Below, in pieces: positions 26,920 through 35,319 of a stretch of 64,000 nucleotides of DNA (within the stretch, counting starts at the first letter, position 1; each line of letters starts with the position of its first letter). A model generated the notes under the pieces. That model did no database searches, was not told the DNA's origin, and saw nothing but the letters and a program-made list of their open reading frames with translations. The stretch comes from an uncultured Collinsella sp. (lineage in GTDB: Bacteria; Actinomycetota; Coriobacteriia; Coriobacteriales; Coriobacteriaceae), in NCBI GenBank assembly GCA_902494195.1, contig CABUSH010000008.1, positions 28,149-92,148 of the forward strand. Direction: 5' to 3'. A program made the translations under genes and the position numbers.

Positions 26920-26988
26920 TCATATGCGACTCCGAGCCATATACAGGGCGCGCGCGGCAACGCGGCGAATGTATGTCGTCTGCAGCAT
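26920..26988 (-). CDS. Candidate 22-residue leader peptide
   Basis: MLQTTYIRRVAARALYMARS then RI and stop. It has a near-ideal ribosome site (AAAGGAGGGTGCGCAC before the ATG), far stronger than expected by chance, and lies about 100 nt after the predicted transcription start and 160 nt before the reductase gene. Five of 22 residues are arginine, but the region is GC-rich, so this alone is weak evidence for arginine sensing. An attenuator-like U-tract terminator was not found downstream. Too short to compare with a family. Confidence 0.45.
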   Translation of the reverse strand: MLQTTYIRRVAARALYMARSRI

Positions 26989-27096
26989 GTGCGCACCCTC
27001 CTTTACAAGTTGAGGTCAACTATATCAGCGGTCATCGTCCAGACGAACACCGTTGACATTCGTACGACAGCCTCGTGTGCCGTCGTTTAATAAATT

Positions 27097-27124
27097 ATTA
27101 TCTTGATTGATAAGAGTTTGTCAT
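27097..27124 (-). promoter_or_regulatory. Predicted promoter of the reductase/ABC/selenium operon
   Basis: On the minus strand ATGACA (27119-27124) is followed after 16 bases by GATAAT (27097-27102), each one mismatch from the sigma-70 consensus. The surroundings are AT-rich in an otherwise GC-rich region. It sits between the modC terminator and the leader peptide, and no other strong promoter was noticed before 13.5 kb. Confidence 0.55.
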
Positions 27125-27144
27125 TCCTCATTCGGCAAGCGGCA

Positions 27145-27178
27145 AGACAAAGCCGCCGAGGCTTATATCCCCGACGGC
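27145..27178 (-). terminator. Terminator after modC
   Basis: On the minus strand GCCGTCGGG pairs, with wobbles, with CTCGGCGGC (27152-27178), followed by TTTGTCTT. It lies 11 bp after the modC stop codon. Confidence 0.6.
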
Positions 27179-27189
27179 ATTACCCGGCG

Positions 27190-28260
27190 CTATCGACAAA
27201 CCAAATGGATCCTGCTGGCATCAAAATGCATGCGAAGCGTCTCGCCTGCTTGCGGCAGCTCGTCAACAGGCACGCCCACCTTGTTGACCTTCCACTGCAG
27301 ACGCGTGGGCGCATCGATGCGCGGCACGTCCAGCAGCACCAGCCGCTCAAAGCGTGAATCGCTCACACGGGCCACGTGCAAATCGTAGCTGTTACGGCCC
27401 CGCTCCGCGCGATTGTCAACATGGAAGTAGCTTGCGCGAATGCCCAGGAACGCCACATTATCGGGAACCTCGCGACCCACGTTAAAGGTCATGCCCCAGT
27501 CGAGGGCCTCAACTTCTTCGTCGCCGATCTTGCGCGCGCGGCTCGTGTTCTTGCAGCCCGTCAGGCGCAGCGCCGCCAGCGTCTGCGGACGGCGGACCAC
27601 ATCCTCAACGGAGCCAGTCTCCTCCACATGCCCATCGTGCATCACGCAGATGCGCCGGCACAGGCGACATGCCTCGTCGATATCGTGGCTCACGTAGAGC
27701 ACGGTACGGTTGCACACATCGAACAGGTCGAGCATGTTCTGTTCGAGCGCGCTCTTAAGATAGGAATCGAGCGCGCTCATGGGCTCGTCGAACATAAAAA
27801 TGCCGGGATGCGCCGCCACCATGCGGGCAAGCGCCACGCGTTGCTGCTGCCCGCCCGAGAGTCGCGCGGGGTAGCGGTCGGCAAAATCGGCCAGGCCAAA
27901 GATGCCCAGGTAGCGCTCGGCAAGTTTTTTGCGCGCCGCGGCGTCGCCCGCATTCTTTACGCCGGCGCACACGTTATCGGCCACCGTCATGTTGGGAAAC
28001 AGCTGATAGTTTTGGAACAGCAGGGCGCATTTTCGCTCCTGGGGCGACAGGTTGATGCCCGCCGCCGAGTCAAAAAAGGTCACGCCGTTGACGACAATCT
28101 TGCCCTCGTCGGGCGTCTCCACACCGGCGATGCAGCGCAGTGTGCAGCTCTTGCCGCAACCCGAGGCGCCCAGCAGCGCCACACGCTCCTCACCGGCCTC
28201 AAGCTGCATGTCGAGCATAAACCCGGGATAGCGTTTTTTGATATCCAAAACGAGCGACAT
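27190..28260 (-). CDS. modC: Molybdate ABC importer ATPase
   Basis: 356 residues. Walker A ALLGASGCGKSCTLRCIAGV, signature ARLSGGQQQRVALARMVAAH, Walker B GIFMFDEPMSALDSYL, then LYVSHDIDEACRLCRRI. After residue ~230 comes a regulatory-type C-terminal domain (MTFNVGREVPDNVAFLGIRA). It energises molybdate uptake needed by the molybdopterin formate dehydrogenase. It starts 3 bp after modB ends, so is co-translated; family membership with sulfate/spermidine ATPases is broad, but modA/modB and the moe/mog neighbours fix molybdate as the likely substrate. Confidence 0.88.
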   Translation of the reverse strand: MSLVLDIKKRYPGFMLDMQLEAGEERVALLGASGCGKSCTLRCIAGVETPDEGKIVVNGVTFFDSAAGINLSPQERKCALLFQNYQLFPNMTVADNVCAGVKNAGDAAARKKLAERYLGIFGLADFADRYPARLSGGQQQRVALARMVAAHPGIFMFDEPMSALDSYLKSALEQNMLDLFDVCNRTVLYVSHDIDEACRLCRRICVMHDGHVEETGSVEDVVRRPQTLAALRLTGCKNTSRARKIGDEEVEALDWGMTFNVGREVPDNVAFLGIRASYFHVDNRAERGRNSYDLHVARVSDSRFERLVLLDVPRIDAPTRLQWKVNKVGVPVDELPQAGETLRMHFDASRIHLVCR

Positions 28261-28263
28261 GGC

Positions 28264-29706
28264 CTATCGACCTCCCTGCGGCGCCGCATCATCACGCATG
28301 AGCTCGGCCAGTGCCTCGCGATCGATACGCAGGGCATCGCCGCCGACTGGGTCGAGCGAATCGCCCTGTCCGGAGAGATCTTTGGCCTGTTTGCGCTCCG
28401 CACGGGAAAGGCCCCGCTCGCGATACTTTTGCGAATGCGCGGTGTACATGTTGATGAACAGAATGACCAGGAAACTGAACACAATTACGACGATGACCCA
28501 AAAGAGCGCCACCGACGTGTTGCCGCCCATCCACTCAAAGTAGATGGCAATGGGGATGGTCTGGGTAATGCCGGCGTAGTTGCCCGCAAAGAACAGGGTG
28601 CAGCCAAACTCGCCCATCGCGCGGGCAAAGGCAAGCACCGTGCCGGCGGCAATCGAGGGCCAGCCAAGCGGCATCATAAGCTTGGCAAATATACGACGTT
28701 CGGACCATCCCAGGGTTCGCGCCGCATCGAGCATCTGCGTGTCGAGGCTCTCGAAGGCTCCGAGCGCCGTGCGGTAGACCAGCGGAAACGACACAACGAC
28801 GGCCGAAATGACCGCCGCGGGCCAGGTAAAGACGATCGAGATGCCGTGTGCGATCAGCCACTGGCCCACCCCGGTCGAGCGGCCAAACAGCATGAGGAGC
28901 AAAAAGCCGCAGACCGTGGGCGGCAGCACCATAGGGATGGTAAAGACCGAATCGAGCAAACCCTTCACGCGGCTCGTGGTACCCATGGTCTTCCACGCGG
29001 CAAACAGGCCCAGCGCAAACGCGATCACCAGGGCAAGGCCGCTCGTTTTTATGGACACCCAAAACGGGCGATAGTCGATGCCGCCCAATAAGGAGGCCAG
29101 AGAGGCCAAGGGGCCCTGCTCATCCCGCAACACGACAGACGATGCCTCTACCATTTGAGCGCTATCAAGCCAACGCGCGCCGCCCTTGGCATCACCCGAG
29201 GCTGATGCAATCACCACATAGCGGTCCCCATCCGCACCGCGCTCGTCAAAGCCATAGGTATACCCGCCGGCATCAAGCGTTGTTTCCGCCGTGACATACC
29301 AAGGGAGATCCGCGTCCCCTAGCTGCGCGCCTCCCATGCAGTTTGCGCTGTCGAGCTCACAGACGAGGGCCTTGAGACCCGATACGGACTCGTTATCCTG
29401 CGGATCCAATCCATACTTCTCGACCGCCTTGGGCGATATCCACATCACAACGCGGTCGGCAGCGGGCGCCGCTACAAGGTCCACGTCCTCGTCAACGGGA
29501 AACCGGTAGCCCTCAGGCTGGCCCTCCATGTCACGAGCGGTCCCCTTGGCCAACCGCTCAAAACCCTCGATCCCATAGGAAAGCCCATGAGCGGTCGCAG
29601 CAACCTGGGCCCCGTCCTCAGCGTTCCCAGCAAACGCAAATCCCGGCACCCAGCAAAGCGCGAAGGTCAAAGCACAGGCGACAAGCATGCGGAATCTATT
29701 TAGCAC
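28264..29706 (-). CDS. modB: Molybdate ABC permease with N-terminal extracytoplasmic domain
   Basis: 480 residues, about twice a normal ModB (about 225-230). The ModB-like permease part begins near residue 210 (YRPFWVSIKTSGLALVIAFA) and contains GLLDSVFTIPMVLPPTVCGF and the EAA loop MLDAARTLGWSERRIFAKLM. Before it is a signal-like helix (MLVACALTFALCWVPGFAFA) and about 180 residues expected outside the membrane, with DEDVDLVAAPAADRVVMWIS and one Cys pair (CELDSANC). The GTG start at 29706 has GGAG 6 bases upstream; ATG 18 bases later is possible. The extra domain may bind ligand or dock ModA; I do not recognise its family. Confidence 0.85.
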   Translation of the reverse strand: MLNRFRMLVACALTFALCWVPGFAFAGNAEDGAQVAATAHGLSYGIEGFERLAKGTARDMEGQPEGYRFPVDEDVDLVAAPAADRVVMWISPKAVEKYGLDPQDNESVSGLKALVCELDSANCMGGAQLGDADLPWYVTAETTLDAGGYTYGFDERGADGDRYVVIASASGDAKGGARWLDSAQMVEASSVVLRDEQGPLASLASLLGGIDYRPFWVSIKTSGLALVIAFALGLFAAWKTMGTTSRVKGLLDSVFTIPMVLPPTVCGFLLLMLFGRSTGVGQWLIAHGISIVFTWPAAVISAVVVSFPLVYRTALGAFESLDTQMLDAARTLGWSERRIFAKLMMPLGWPSIAAGTVLAFARAMGEFGCTLFFAGNYAGITQTIPIAIYFEWMGGNTSVALFWVIVVIVFSFLVILFINMYTAHSQKYRERGLSRAERKQAKDLSGQGDSLDPVGGDALRIDREALAELMRDDAAPQGGR

Positions 29707-29774
29707 GAAAAGCTCCAAGCGAATACAAGGACGGAGTGAAACACAAAACGATGGAATTATCGCGCCAAGCCGCA

Positions 29775-30650
29775 CTACTCGGAAAGCTCAAAGCCGTACT
29801 TGGCCCAAATCTTCTGGGCCTTCTTGTTGGTCAGGCAAAAGTCGATAAACGCCTTGGCCTCGTCGGCGTGCTCGGAGCCATCGGCGACAGCACCCGGGTA
29901 CACGATGGGCTTGTGCGAATCCTCGGGGCACACGAAGGCCTCCTCGATGCCGTCATAGCGGAAGATGTCGGAGCTGTAGACAAAGCCAGCCACGCAGTCG
30001 CCTGTGGACACATAGGCGGCGGCGGTACCAACTTTGTCGGCCAGTGCGACCTTGTCGGCGATCTCGGGAGCATACTCGCCGTCGTCGCCCTCGGTGCCGG
30101 TGTAGAGGCCCACGGAGGCCAGGGCCTGGTTGGCGTACTTGCCGGCGGGGACGGTCTTGGCGTCGCCAATGGCGATCTTGCCGTCCAGGTTCGCGACGTC
30201 AGCGATGGCCTCGACCTTGGTGTCGGAGCCCTCGGCGCGAATGATCACGAGGTCGTTGACGAACATATCCTCGCGAGTATCGGTATCGACGAGCTCAGCG
30301 GTCTCGGCATCATCCATGGTGCCCTTGGAAGCGGTAATGAGCACGTCAACCGCAGCACCGGCGCGCATCTGCTCGACAAGGTCGCCGGACGCTTTGAACT
30401 GCGTGTCGGCAAACGTGGTACCGGTCTGCTCGGTATAGAGCTCCTGAACCTCGGGGAGCGCCTTCTCGAGCGAGTTGGCGGCAAAGACCTGCAGCTCGGC
30501 AGTCTTCTTCTTAGAGGAAGACTTGGCGGAGCCGGCATCGGAACCAGCGGGCTCGGACGTCTTGTTGCCCGAGCAGCCAGCAAGGCCAAGGCCGGCGGCA
30601 GCGGCAGCAGAAAGCGAGACAAAACCGCGGCGTGAAACCATATCGAACAT
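29775..30650 (-). CDS. modA: Molybdate-binding lipoprotein
   Basis: 291 residues. Tat-type lipoprotein signal MFDMVSRRGFVSLSAAAAAG with lipobox LAGC, then a serine/lysine linker and the ModA fold: ELQVFAANSLEKALPEVQEL, FKASGDLVEQMRAGAAVDVL, ITASKGTMDDAETAELVDTD. The conserved AANSL serine and the ASK segment are oxyanion contacts in the family. ATG 30650 is preferred over a TTG 6 bases earlier because of spacing from AAAGGG. modB follows after 68 bp. The upstream region holds a TATAAT box and alternating palindromes. Confidence 0.92.
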   Translation of the reverse strand: MFDMVSRRGFVSLSAAAAAGLGLAGCSGNKTSEPAGSDAGSAKSSSKKKTAELQVFAANSLEKALPEVQELYTEQTGTTFADTQFKASGDLVEQMRAGAAVDVLITASKGTMDDAETAELVDTDTREDMFVNDLVIIRAEGSDTKVEAIADVANLDGKIAIGDAKTVPAGKYANQALASVGLYTGTEGDDGEYAPEIADKVALADKVGTAAAYVSTGDCVAGFVYSSDIFRYDGIEEAFVCPEDSHKPIVYPGAVADGSEHADEAKAFIDFCLTNKKAQKIWAKYGFELSE

Positions 30651-30710
30651 ATTCAACCCTTTCGGACCTTGTGCCCGGGTACCCCACCGCGAGCTTTATT
30701 CTGTTACTAG

Positions 30711-30761
30711 ATTATACTTCCGCGCGAATAGAGATAGTGAGAAATTATTCTCGTTAGAGAA
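30711..30761 (-). promoter_or_regulatory. modAp: modABC promoter with alternating TTCTC/GAGAA operator
   Basis: On the minus strand a perfect TATAAT (30711-30716) lies about 60 bp before the modA start, with no good -35. Just upstream is TTCTC-N4-GAGAA-N4-TTCTC (30739-30761), i.e. two overlapping perfect palindromes with half-sites every 9 bp. This resembles a cooperative operator, probably for an activator or repressor answering molybdate; it is unlike the E. coli ModE box. Confidence 0.6.
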
Positions 30762-30852
30762 TATAGTTTCGAGTTGCCGTGCACCTCGCGTCGCTTCGGC
30801 GGAAAACAAAGGCGGAGCAGCCGTTCAGGTCGCCCCGCCGCAGGTAAACCGC

Positions 30853-31332
30853 TTAGTTGGTATGTCCGCCGCCCGCTGTCATCTGAGCCGCATGCTCCAG
30901 CTGGTCTGCTATGGCCTCCCAGCTTTCGCGGGCGGCCTTCGTAGAACCGGGAAAGTTTACGACAAGCGTATGACCTCGTTGCATGCAAATAGCGCGCGAG
31001 AGCATAGCGCGGCGCGTCTTGGTCATGGAGTACGCACGGATTGCCTCTGCAATACCCGGCACATCGCGGTCGCAGACGGCACGCGTCGCCTCGGGCGTCA
31101 CATCGCGCATCGAAAGTCCCGTGCCGCCGCAGGTGAGCACGACATTGGCGTGGCACTCATCGGCGGCTTCCACAATGGCATCACCGATCTCGCTGACGTC
31201 GTCGCGCACGACCACATGTGAGGCGACCGTCCAGCCCTGCGCCTCGATAAGTTCCTCGAGCGCAGCACCCGCCTCGTCCTGGGCAAGATCGCGCGTATCC
31301 GAGCACGTCACGATCGAAATCTTCAACTCCAT
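30853..31332 (-). CDS. mogA: Molybdopterin adenylyltransferase (MogA/MoaB family)
   Basis: 159 residues. MELKISIVTCSDTRDLAQDE is the N-terminal strand and the SDT loop; VVLTCGGTGLSMRDVTPEAT carries the GGTG and D..PE motifs that bind molybdopterin and Mg-ATP; the end LVVNFPGSTKAARESWEAIA is also typical. It activates molybdopterin by adenylation before MoeA inserts molybdate. ATG 31332 has GGAGGAAG upstream; ORF calls extend into moeA. It lies 10 bp after moeA. MoaB-type proteins of similar length exist, so the symbol is by function and context. Confidence 0.88.
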   Translation of the reverse strand: MELKISIVTCSDTRDLAQDEAGAALEELIEAQGWTVASHVVVRDDVSEIGDAIVEAADECHANVVLTCGGTGLSMRDVTPEATRAVCDRDVPGIAEAIRAYSMTKTRRAMLSRAICMQRGHTLVVNFPGSTKAARESWEAIADQLEHAAQMTAGGGHTN

Positions 31333-31342
31333 AGTCTTCCTC

Positions 31343-32605
31343 CTACAACACCGTGCCCTCGGGCAGGTCGACGCGAACAACGTCCACGACGTCGCCCGCC
31401 TTGAGCTCGCACGGCCCTTCGTCAATACGCAGAAGGCAGTTGGCCCGCTGCATCGTGCCGAGCAGCGCCGAATTCTGCGTCTTGGCCTCGGTCACCAACA
31501 GCTCACCGGTCTCGGGGTCGCGCGAAACCGTGGCGCGATCAAAGAAGCGTCGGTCCTGGCGCTTCTTCACGCCGTGCGTCAATATCGCCTGTTGCACGGG
31601 ACGCGCACCCTCGGCAAAGCCGCGCATCTTGCGAATCGCCGGACGGGCGAGCATCTCAAAGCCCACATACGCCGCGGCCGGATTGCCTGAAAGCCCCAGG
31701 TAGGGCTTGCCCCCGAGCAAGCCAAACGTGATGGCCTTGCCCGGACGCATCGAGATGCGATCGAACAGCACCTCGCCCTCACGCCGGACGAGCGCCGTCA
31801 CGTAGTCGTAATCGCCCGCCGAGGCGCCACCGCTCGTAATGACAAAATCGCACTCCTGCACGGCGCGATGCACCAGCTCGGCAATCGCCTGCTCATCGTC
31901 GGGCGCAATGCCGTAAAACACGGGCTCGGCTCCCGCATCGAGCGCCTCGGCCATCAGCGCCGAGGAGTTGGAATCGCGAATCTGCCCACGCGCCGGCACG
32001 TTACTCGGTGCGACCAGCTCCGTGCCCAGCGAGATGATGCCCACACGCGGAGCGGCGTGCACCTTCACGCGCGCGTATCCGGCGCTTGCCAGCAGACCCG
32101 CGCCCGCCGGAGCCACGACCTCGCCGGCGTGCATCACAACATCGCCGGCATGGGCCTCCTCGGCGGCAGAGCGAACGTTCTCCCCCACCTTGGCCGGCGC
32201 CGAGAATCGAACGTGCGAGCCCTCATTGCCATCGCCATCGAGCACGTCGACGATCTCGTATTTCACCACGGCATCGGCACCCTCGGGCACCGGCGCGCCC
32301 GTCATGATGCGGACCGTCTCGCCCGCGCCGATTGCACCCTCAAACACATGGCCCGCGGCCTCGTGTCCGATAACATCGAGCGTCACCGGTGCCTCGCCAG
32401 ATGCCTGCGCCAAGTCCGCCGACCGCACGGCATATCCGTCCATAGCGCTGTTGGCAAACGGCGAGATATCGATATCGGCCACCGCGTCCTCGGCCAAGGG
32501 AAGACCGGTGGCCTGCCACACGGGAGTCTCGACGAGATCGGTCGGAACAACGTGCGACAGAACAATCGACTGCGCGTCCTCCAGCGGAATGAGTTTCTCT
32601 GCCAT
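31343..32605 (-). CDS. moeA: Molybdopterin molybdotransferase
   Basis: 420 residues (E. coli MoeA 411). Motifs in order: DISPFANSAMDGYAVRSADL, MTGAPVPEGADAVVKYE, ISLGTELVAP, VITSGGASAGDYDYVTALV, ISMRPGKAITFGLLGGKPYL and GLSGNPAAAYVGFEMLARPA. It inserts molybdate into adenylated molybdopterin. ATG 32605 has AGAGG 5 bases upstream and is preferred to a GTG two codons earlier. It starts a moeA-mogA unit divergent from the CLC gene and supplies cofactor for FdhF. Confidence 0.93.
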   Translation of the reverse strand: MAEKLIPLEDAQSIVLSHVVPTDLVETPVWQATGLPLAEDAVADIDISPFANSAMDGYAVRSADLAQASGEAPVTLDVIGHEAAGHVFEGAIGAGETVRIMTGAPVPEGADAVVKYEIVDVLDGDGNEGSHVRFSAPAKVGENVRSAAEEAHAGDVVMHAGEVVAPAGAGLLASAGYARVKVHAAPRVGIISLGTELVAPSNVPARGQIRDSNSSALMAEALDAGAEPVFYGIAPDDEQAIAELVHRAVQECDFVITSGGASAGDYDYVTALVRREGEVLFDRISMRPGKAITFGLLGGKPYLGLSGNPAAAYVGFEMLARPAIRKMRGFAEGARPVQQAILTHGVKKRQDRRFFDRATVSRDPETGELLVTEAKTQNSALLGTMQRANCLLRIDEGPCELKAGDVVDVVRVDLPEGTVL

Positions 32606-32815
32606 ATGCACCTCTTAATGCCACGGCGAACAACAGGAACGCCGATTCTTTATGCTTGTCTCAGTATAATCCCCCGACGCACGACCGCGACTCGGCCTGC
32701 ACCAGCAAATACACCTGTCGGTTGCAGGCCGCGAAACAGAATGGAAACCAACCCACCGGCTCGTCGCGTTTACCGCGTTTTATAATGCTTGCGTTGCAAC
32801 CTAAAAGAGGAACGT

Positions 32816-34237
32816 ATGGCTCATAACGACAAACCTGAAAGCGCAAACGAAGCGCAGAATCATTCCCAGCAGCTCGACGAAGGCGGTTTTTTCTCCCTGA
32901 ACGACGTCATCACGGCAGGCAGGCATCAGCTCACCCGCTCCGAGCATCTCTTGGCTGCCGACACACGCCGCAACGCCCGCAACCTACTCGCGAGCGCTAA
33001 GTTGCTCGCACTCGTCGTCATCGTCTCGCTCGCCATGGGCGTTGCCGCTTGGGCGTTTTTGGCCTCGTTGAATATCGCGACCGACTATCGCGAGCACCAT
33101 GCGTGGGTCTACGCCTTGCTTCCCGTTGTGGGCGTTGCCACCGCATGGGTGTACAAAAACCACGGTCTTGCCGCCAAGCGCGGCAACAACCTGGTCATCG
33201 ACTCCGCTCTGGGCACACGCCTCATCCACATGCGCATGGCCGTCCTCACCTTCGTCTGCTCCACGCTCACGCACCTAACGGGCGGATCGGCCGGTCGCGA
33301 GGGAGCCGCGGTGCAGATTGGCGGCACCATCGCCAGCAACATCTCGGGCCTCGCCCACCTCAAAAAGCATGACCACCACGACCTCATGCTCGCCGGCATC
33401 TCGTCGGCCTTTGGCGCCGTATTCGGCTCGCCCCTTGCCGGAGCTTTCTTTGGCATGGAGATGTGCTTTATCGGCAAGATCGACTACACGGCGGGCATCT
33501 ACTGCCTGGTCGCCTCATTTACCGGCTACTTTACATCACTCGCCCTGGGTACCGAGTACGAAGCGAATGTCATTGCCGGCGTTCCCGGCATGACGCCGCG
33601 AACGGTTGCCATCGTTGTTATCAGCGCCATTATCTTCGGTCTGACGGCACGCCTCTTTGCCTGGTCGGTTCGAACCGTCAAGAGCCTGTACGGTCGCATT
33701 ATCACCAATTACCTCGTTCGCGCGCTCGTGGGTGCGCTCGTGGTGCTCGCGGCCTACGCGATGCTCGACGCCTGGAAGTATGCCGGCCTTGCCACCTGGC
33801 TCTCAGGCGCCGGGTTCGCCGGCAACACCACCCTGGCGGACGCAGCCATCAAGCTCGTGGTTACGGCCCTCACCCTGGGCGCCGGCTTCCAAGGCGGCGA
33901 GGTCACGCCCCTGTTTGGCATCGGTGCGGCACTCGGCGGCTGGATCGGTTGCCTCGTCGGAATCGATCCCAGCTTTCTGGCGGCGCTAGGCATGCTCGGC
34001 GTGTTCTGCGCCGGCCTCAACGTGCCCATCACCACCTGCATGATGGCCATCGACCTGTTCCACGGCACGGCCGCCGGGTTCTTTGTCATCGTGGCCTTTA
34101 TCAGCTACCTAACCGGCGGACACCGCGGCGTGTACCCCGCCCAGCGCATCATCTCACCCAAGCGCCGTTCGCTTATTGTGGATGAGGGCGGTACGGTAGC
34201 GGATGCTATCGAGCGCCACAACGACCTGATAGAGTAG
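32816..34237 (+). CDS. CLC-family anion/proton antiporter, fluoride-type (CLC-F)
   Basis: 473 residues with ten or more hydrophobic helices after a 45-residue hydrophilic N-terminus. Motifs: RMAVLTFVCSTLTHLTGGSA, GREGAAVQIGG (the external gating Glu), GAVFGSPLAGAFFGMEM and GAGFQGGEVTPLFGIGAALG. These read more like CLC-F fluoride/proton exchangers (GREGTAVQxG, GGEVTPLF) than the chloride type (GSGIP, GREGP), and no GSGIP motif is present. It would export fluoride. No crcB fluoride riboswitch was recognised in the 210 bp upstream. ATG 32816 has AAGAGG upstream; TATAAT at 32781-32786 may be its -10 box. Confidence 0.82.
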   Translation: MAHNDKPESANEAQNHSQQLDEGGFFSLNDVITAGRHQLTRSEHLLAADTRRNARNLLASAKLLALVVIVSLAMGVAAWAFLASLNIATDYREHHAWVYALLPVVGVATAWVYKNHGLAAKRGNNLVIDSALGTRLIHMRMAVLTFVCSTLTHLTGGSAGREGAAVQIGGTIASNISGLAHLKKHDHHDLMLAGISSAFGAVFGSPLAGAFFGMEMCFIGKIDYTAGIYCLVASFTGYFTSLALGTEYEANVIAGVPGMTPRTVAIVVISAIIFGLTARLFAWSVRTVKSLYGRIITNYLVRALVGALVVLAAYAMLDAWKYAGLATWLSGAGFAGNTTLADAAIKLVVTALTLGAGFQGGEVTPLFGIGAALGGWIGCLVGIDPSFLAALGMLGVFCAGLNVPITTCMMAIDLFHGTAAGFFVIVAFISYLTGGHRGVYPAQRIISPKRRSLIVDEGGTVADAIERHNDLIE

Positions 34238-34324
34238 ACGTTAGTATTCGCCGTGCAGCCACGATCGGGAGCAATTCGACCCGAGCGAGACCGCACCGTC
34301 ACGTCATACGCCGGGAGTCACCCC

Positions 34325-35287
34325 ATGCACGCAACTGATTTTGGTCGCACGCTCATCATCGCCAACCCAGCCGCCCAGTCGGGTGCGGCGCATGAAGTTG
34401 CCGAGCGCCTGCAGCGCTTTTTGGACATGACTGCACGCGCATCCCAGTTTGACCTGATGCTGACCGAGCGCATGGGGCACGCCAAGGAGCTGGCCGCCCA
34501 GGCTCAGGGCTATCGCACCGTTATCGCCCTTGGCGGCGACGGCGTGATCCACGAGGTCGTCAACGGGCTTATGACGCAAGAGGAGGACACCCGCCCCGTT
34601 CTTGCCGTCCTGCCCGTGGGCTCCGGCAACGATTTTGCCCAGACCCTCGGCATCGACGATTTCTCCGGCAAGGATTTTGGCGCGCTGCTCACCTGCGAAC
34701 TGCAGCGTCAAGACATCGGGCGCATTCGCTCGTGGAGCCCTGCGAGTGGCAGCGGCGAGGCTACCGTTGAGTACTACGACCAGACGCTTTCGGTCGGCAT
34801 CGATGCCGCCATCGGCCTTGGCACCACCGAGCTGCGCAAAAAGACTGGCTTGACGGGCACGCCGCTCTACACCCTCTCGGGACTTGAGCAGTTTGGTCTA
34901 CGCTATCGCAACTACCCCATAACAGTCAGCTTTGACGGAGCGCCCGCCGAGCGCGTGAGGGCGATCATCATGGCGATTCAGCTGGGTCCTACCTATGGCT
35001 CGGGCTATCGCATCTGTCCCGACGCCGACCCCTGTGACGGTATATTCGACGTCTGCTACGCCTGCGGCCCCGTCCCTCGAGCGGTAGCGCTTCCCATGTT
35101 CCTTTCGGCCAAAGACGGCCGCCACACCAAGCTGCCACCGGTTCGCATGCGCCGTTGCCGCCATGCCGAGTTTACCTTTGAGGAGCCCGACTACCCCATC
35201 CAGGCCGACGGCGAGCCCATCGTCGCCTCGCGCATTGAGGTCGACGTCCTTCCCGCCGCTCTCGAAGTCTGGCACCCCACCCACTAG
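34325..35287 (+). CDS. Diacylglycerol kinase-family lipid kinase
   Basis: 320 residues. TLIIANPAAQSGAAHEVAER and TVIALGGDGVIHEVVNGLM carry the ATP-binding GGDG motif; LAVLPVGSGNDFAQTLGI has the PxGSGNDF motif; DGIFDVCYACGPVP and YPIQADGEPI are the C-terminal beta-sandwich features. It phosphorylates a lipid such as diacylglycerol, or a related long-chain substrate. It lies 87 bp after the CLC gene on the same strand. ATG 34325 has GGGAG upstream. A GCGGTGAAATA-family repeat arm follows its stop codon. Confidence 0.88.
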   Translation: MHATDFGRTLIIANPAAQSGAAHEVAERLQRFLDMTARASQFDLMLTERMGHAKELAAQAQGYRTVIALGGDGVIHEVVNGLMTQEEDTRPVLAVLPVGSGNDFAQTLGIDDFSGKDFGALLTCELQRQDIGRIRSWSPASGSGEATVEYYDQTLSVGIDAAIGLGTTELRKKTGLTGTPLYTLSGLEQFGLRYRNYPITVSFDGAPAERVRAIIMAIQLGPTYGSGYRICPDADPCDGIFDVCYACGPVPRAVALPMFLSAKDGRHTKLPPVRMRRCRHAEFTFEEPDYPIQADGEPIVASRIEVDVLPAALEVWHPTH

Positions 35288-35296
35288 CCACCCCTA

Positions 35297-35310
35297 TTTC
35301 ACCGCAACTT
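35297..35310. repeat. Single arm of repeat family B
   Basis: TTTCACCGCAACTT in the short gap between the convergent lipid kinase and release-factor-like genes. The same arm, in one or other direction, occurs at about 11115, 11171, 11531, 56146 and 56200. Here no partner arm was found. Confidence 0.6.
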
Positions 35311-35319
35311 ATGAGGAGA

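Noticed and set aside
32606..32815. Molybdenum cofactor or fluoride riboswitch between moeA and the CLC gene
   Set aside because: None of the conserved segments of either aptamer could be recognised by eye in this 210-bp gap.
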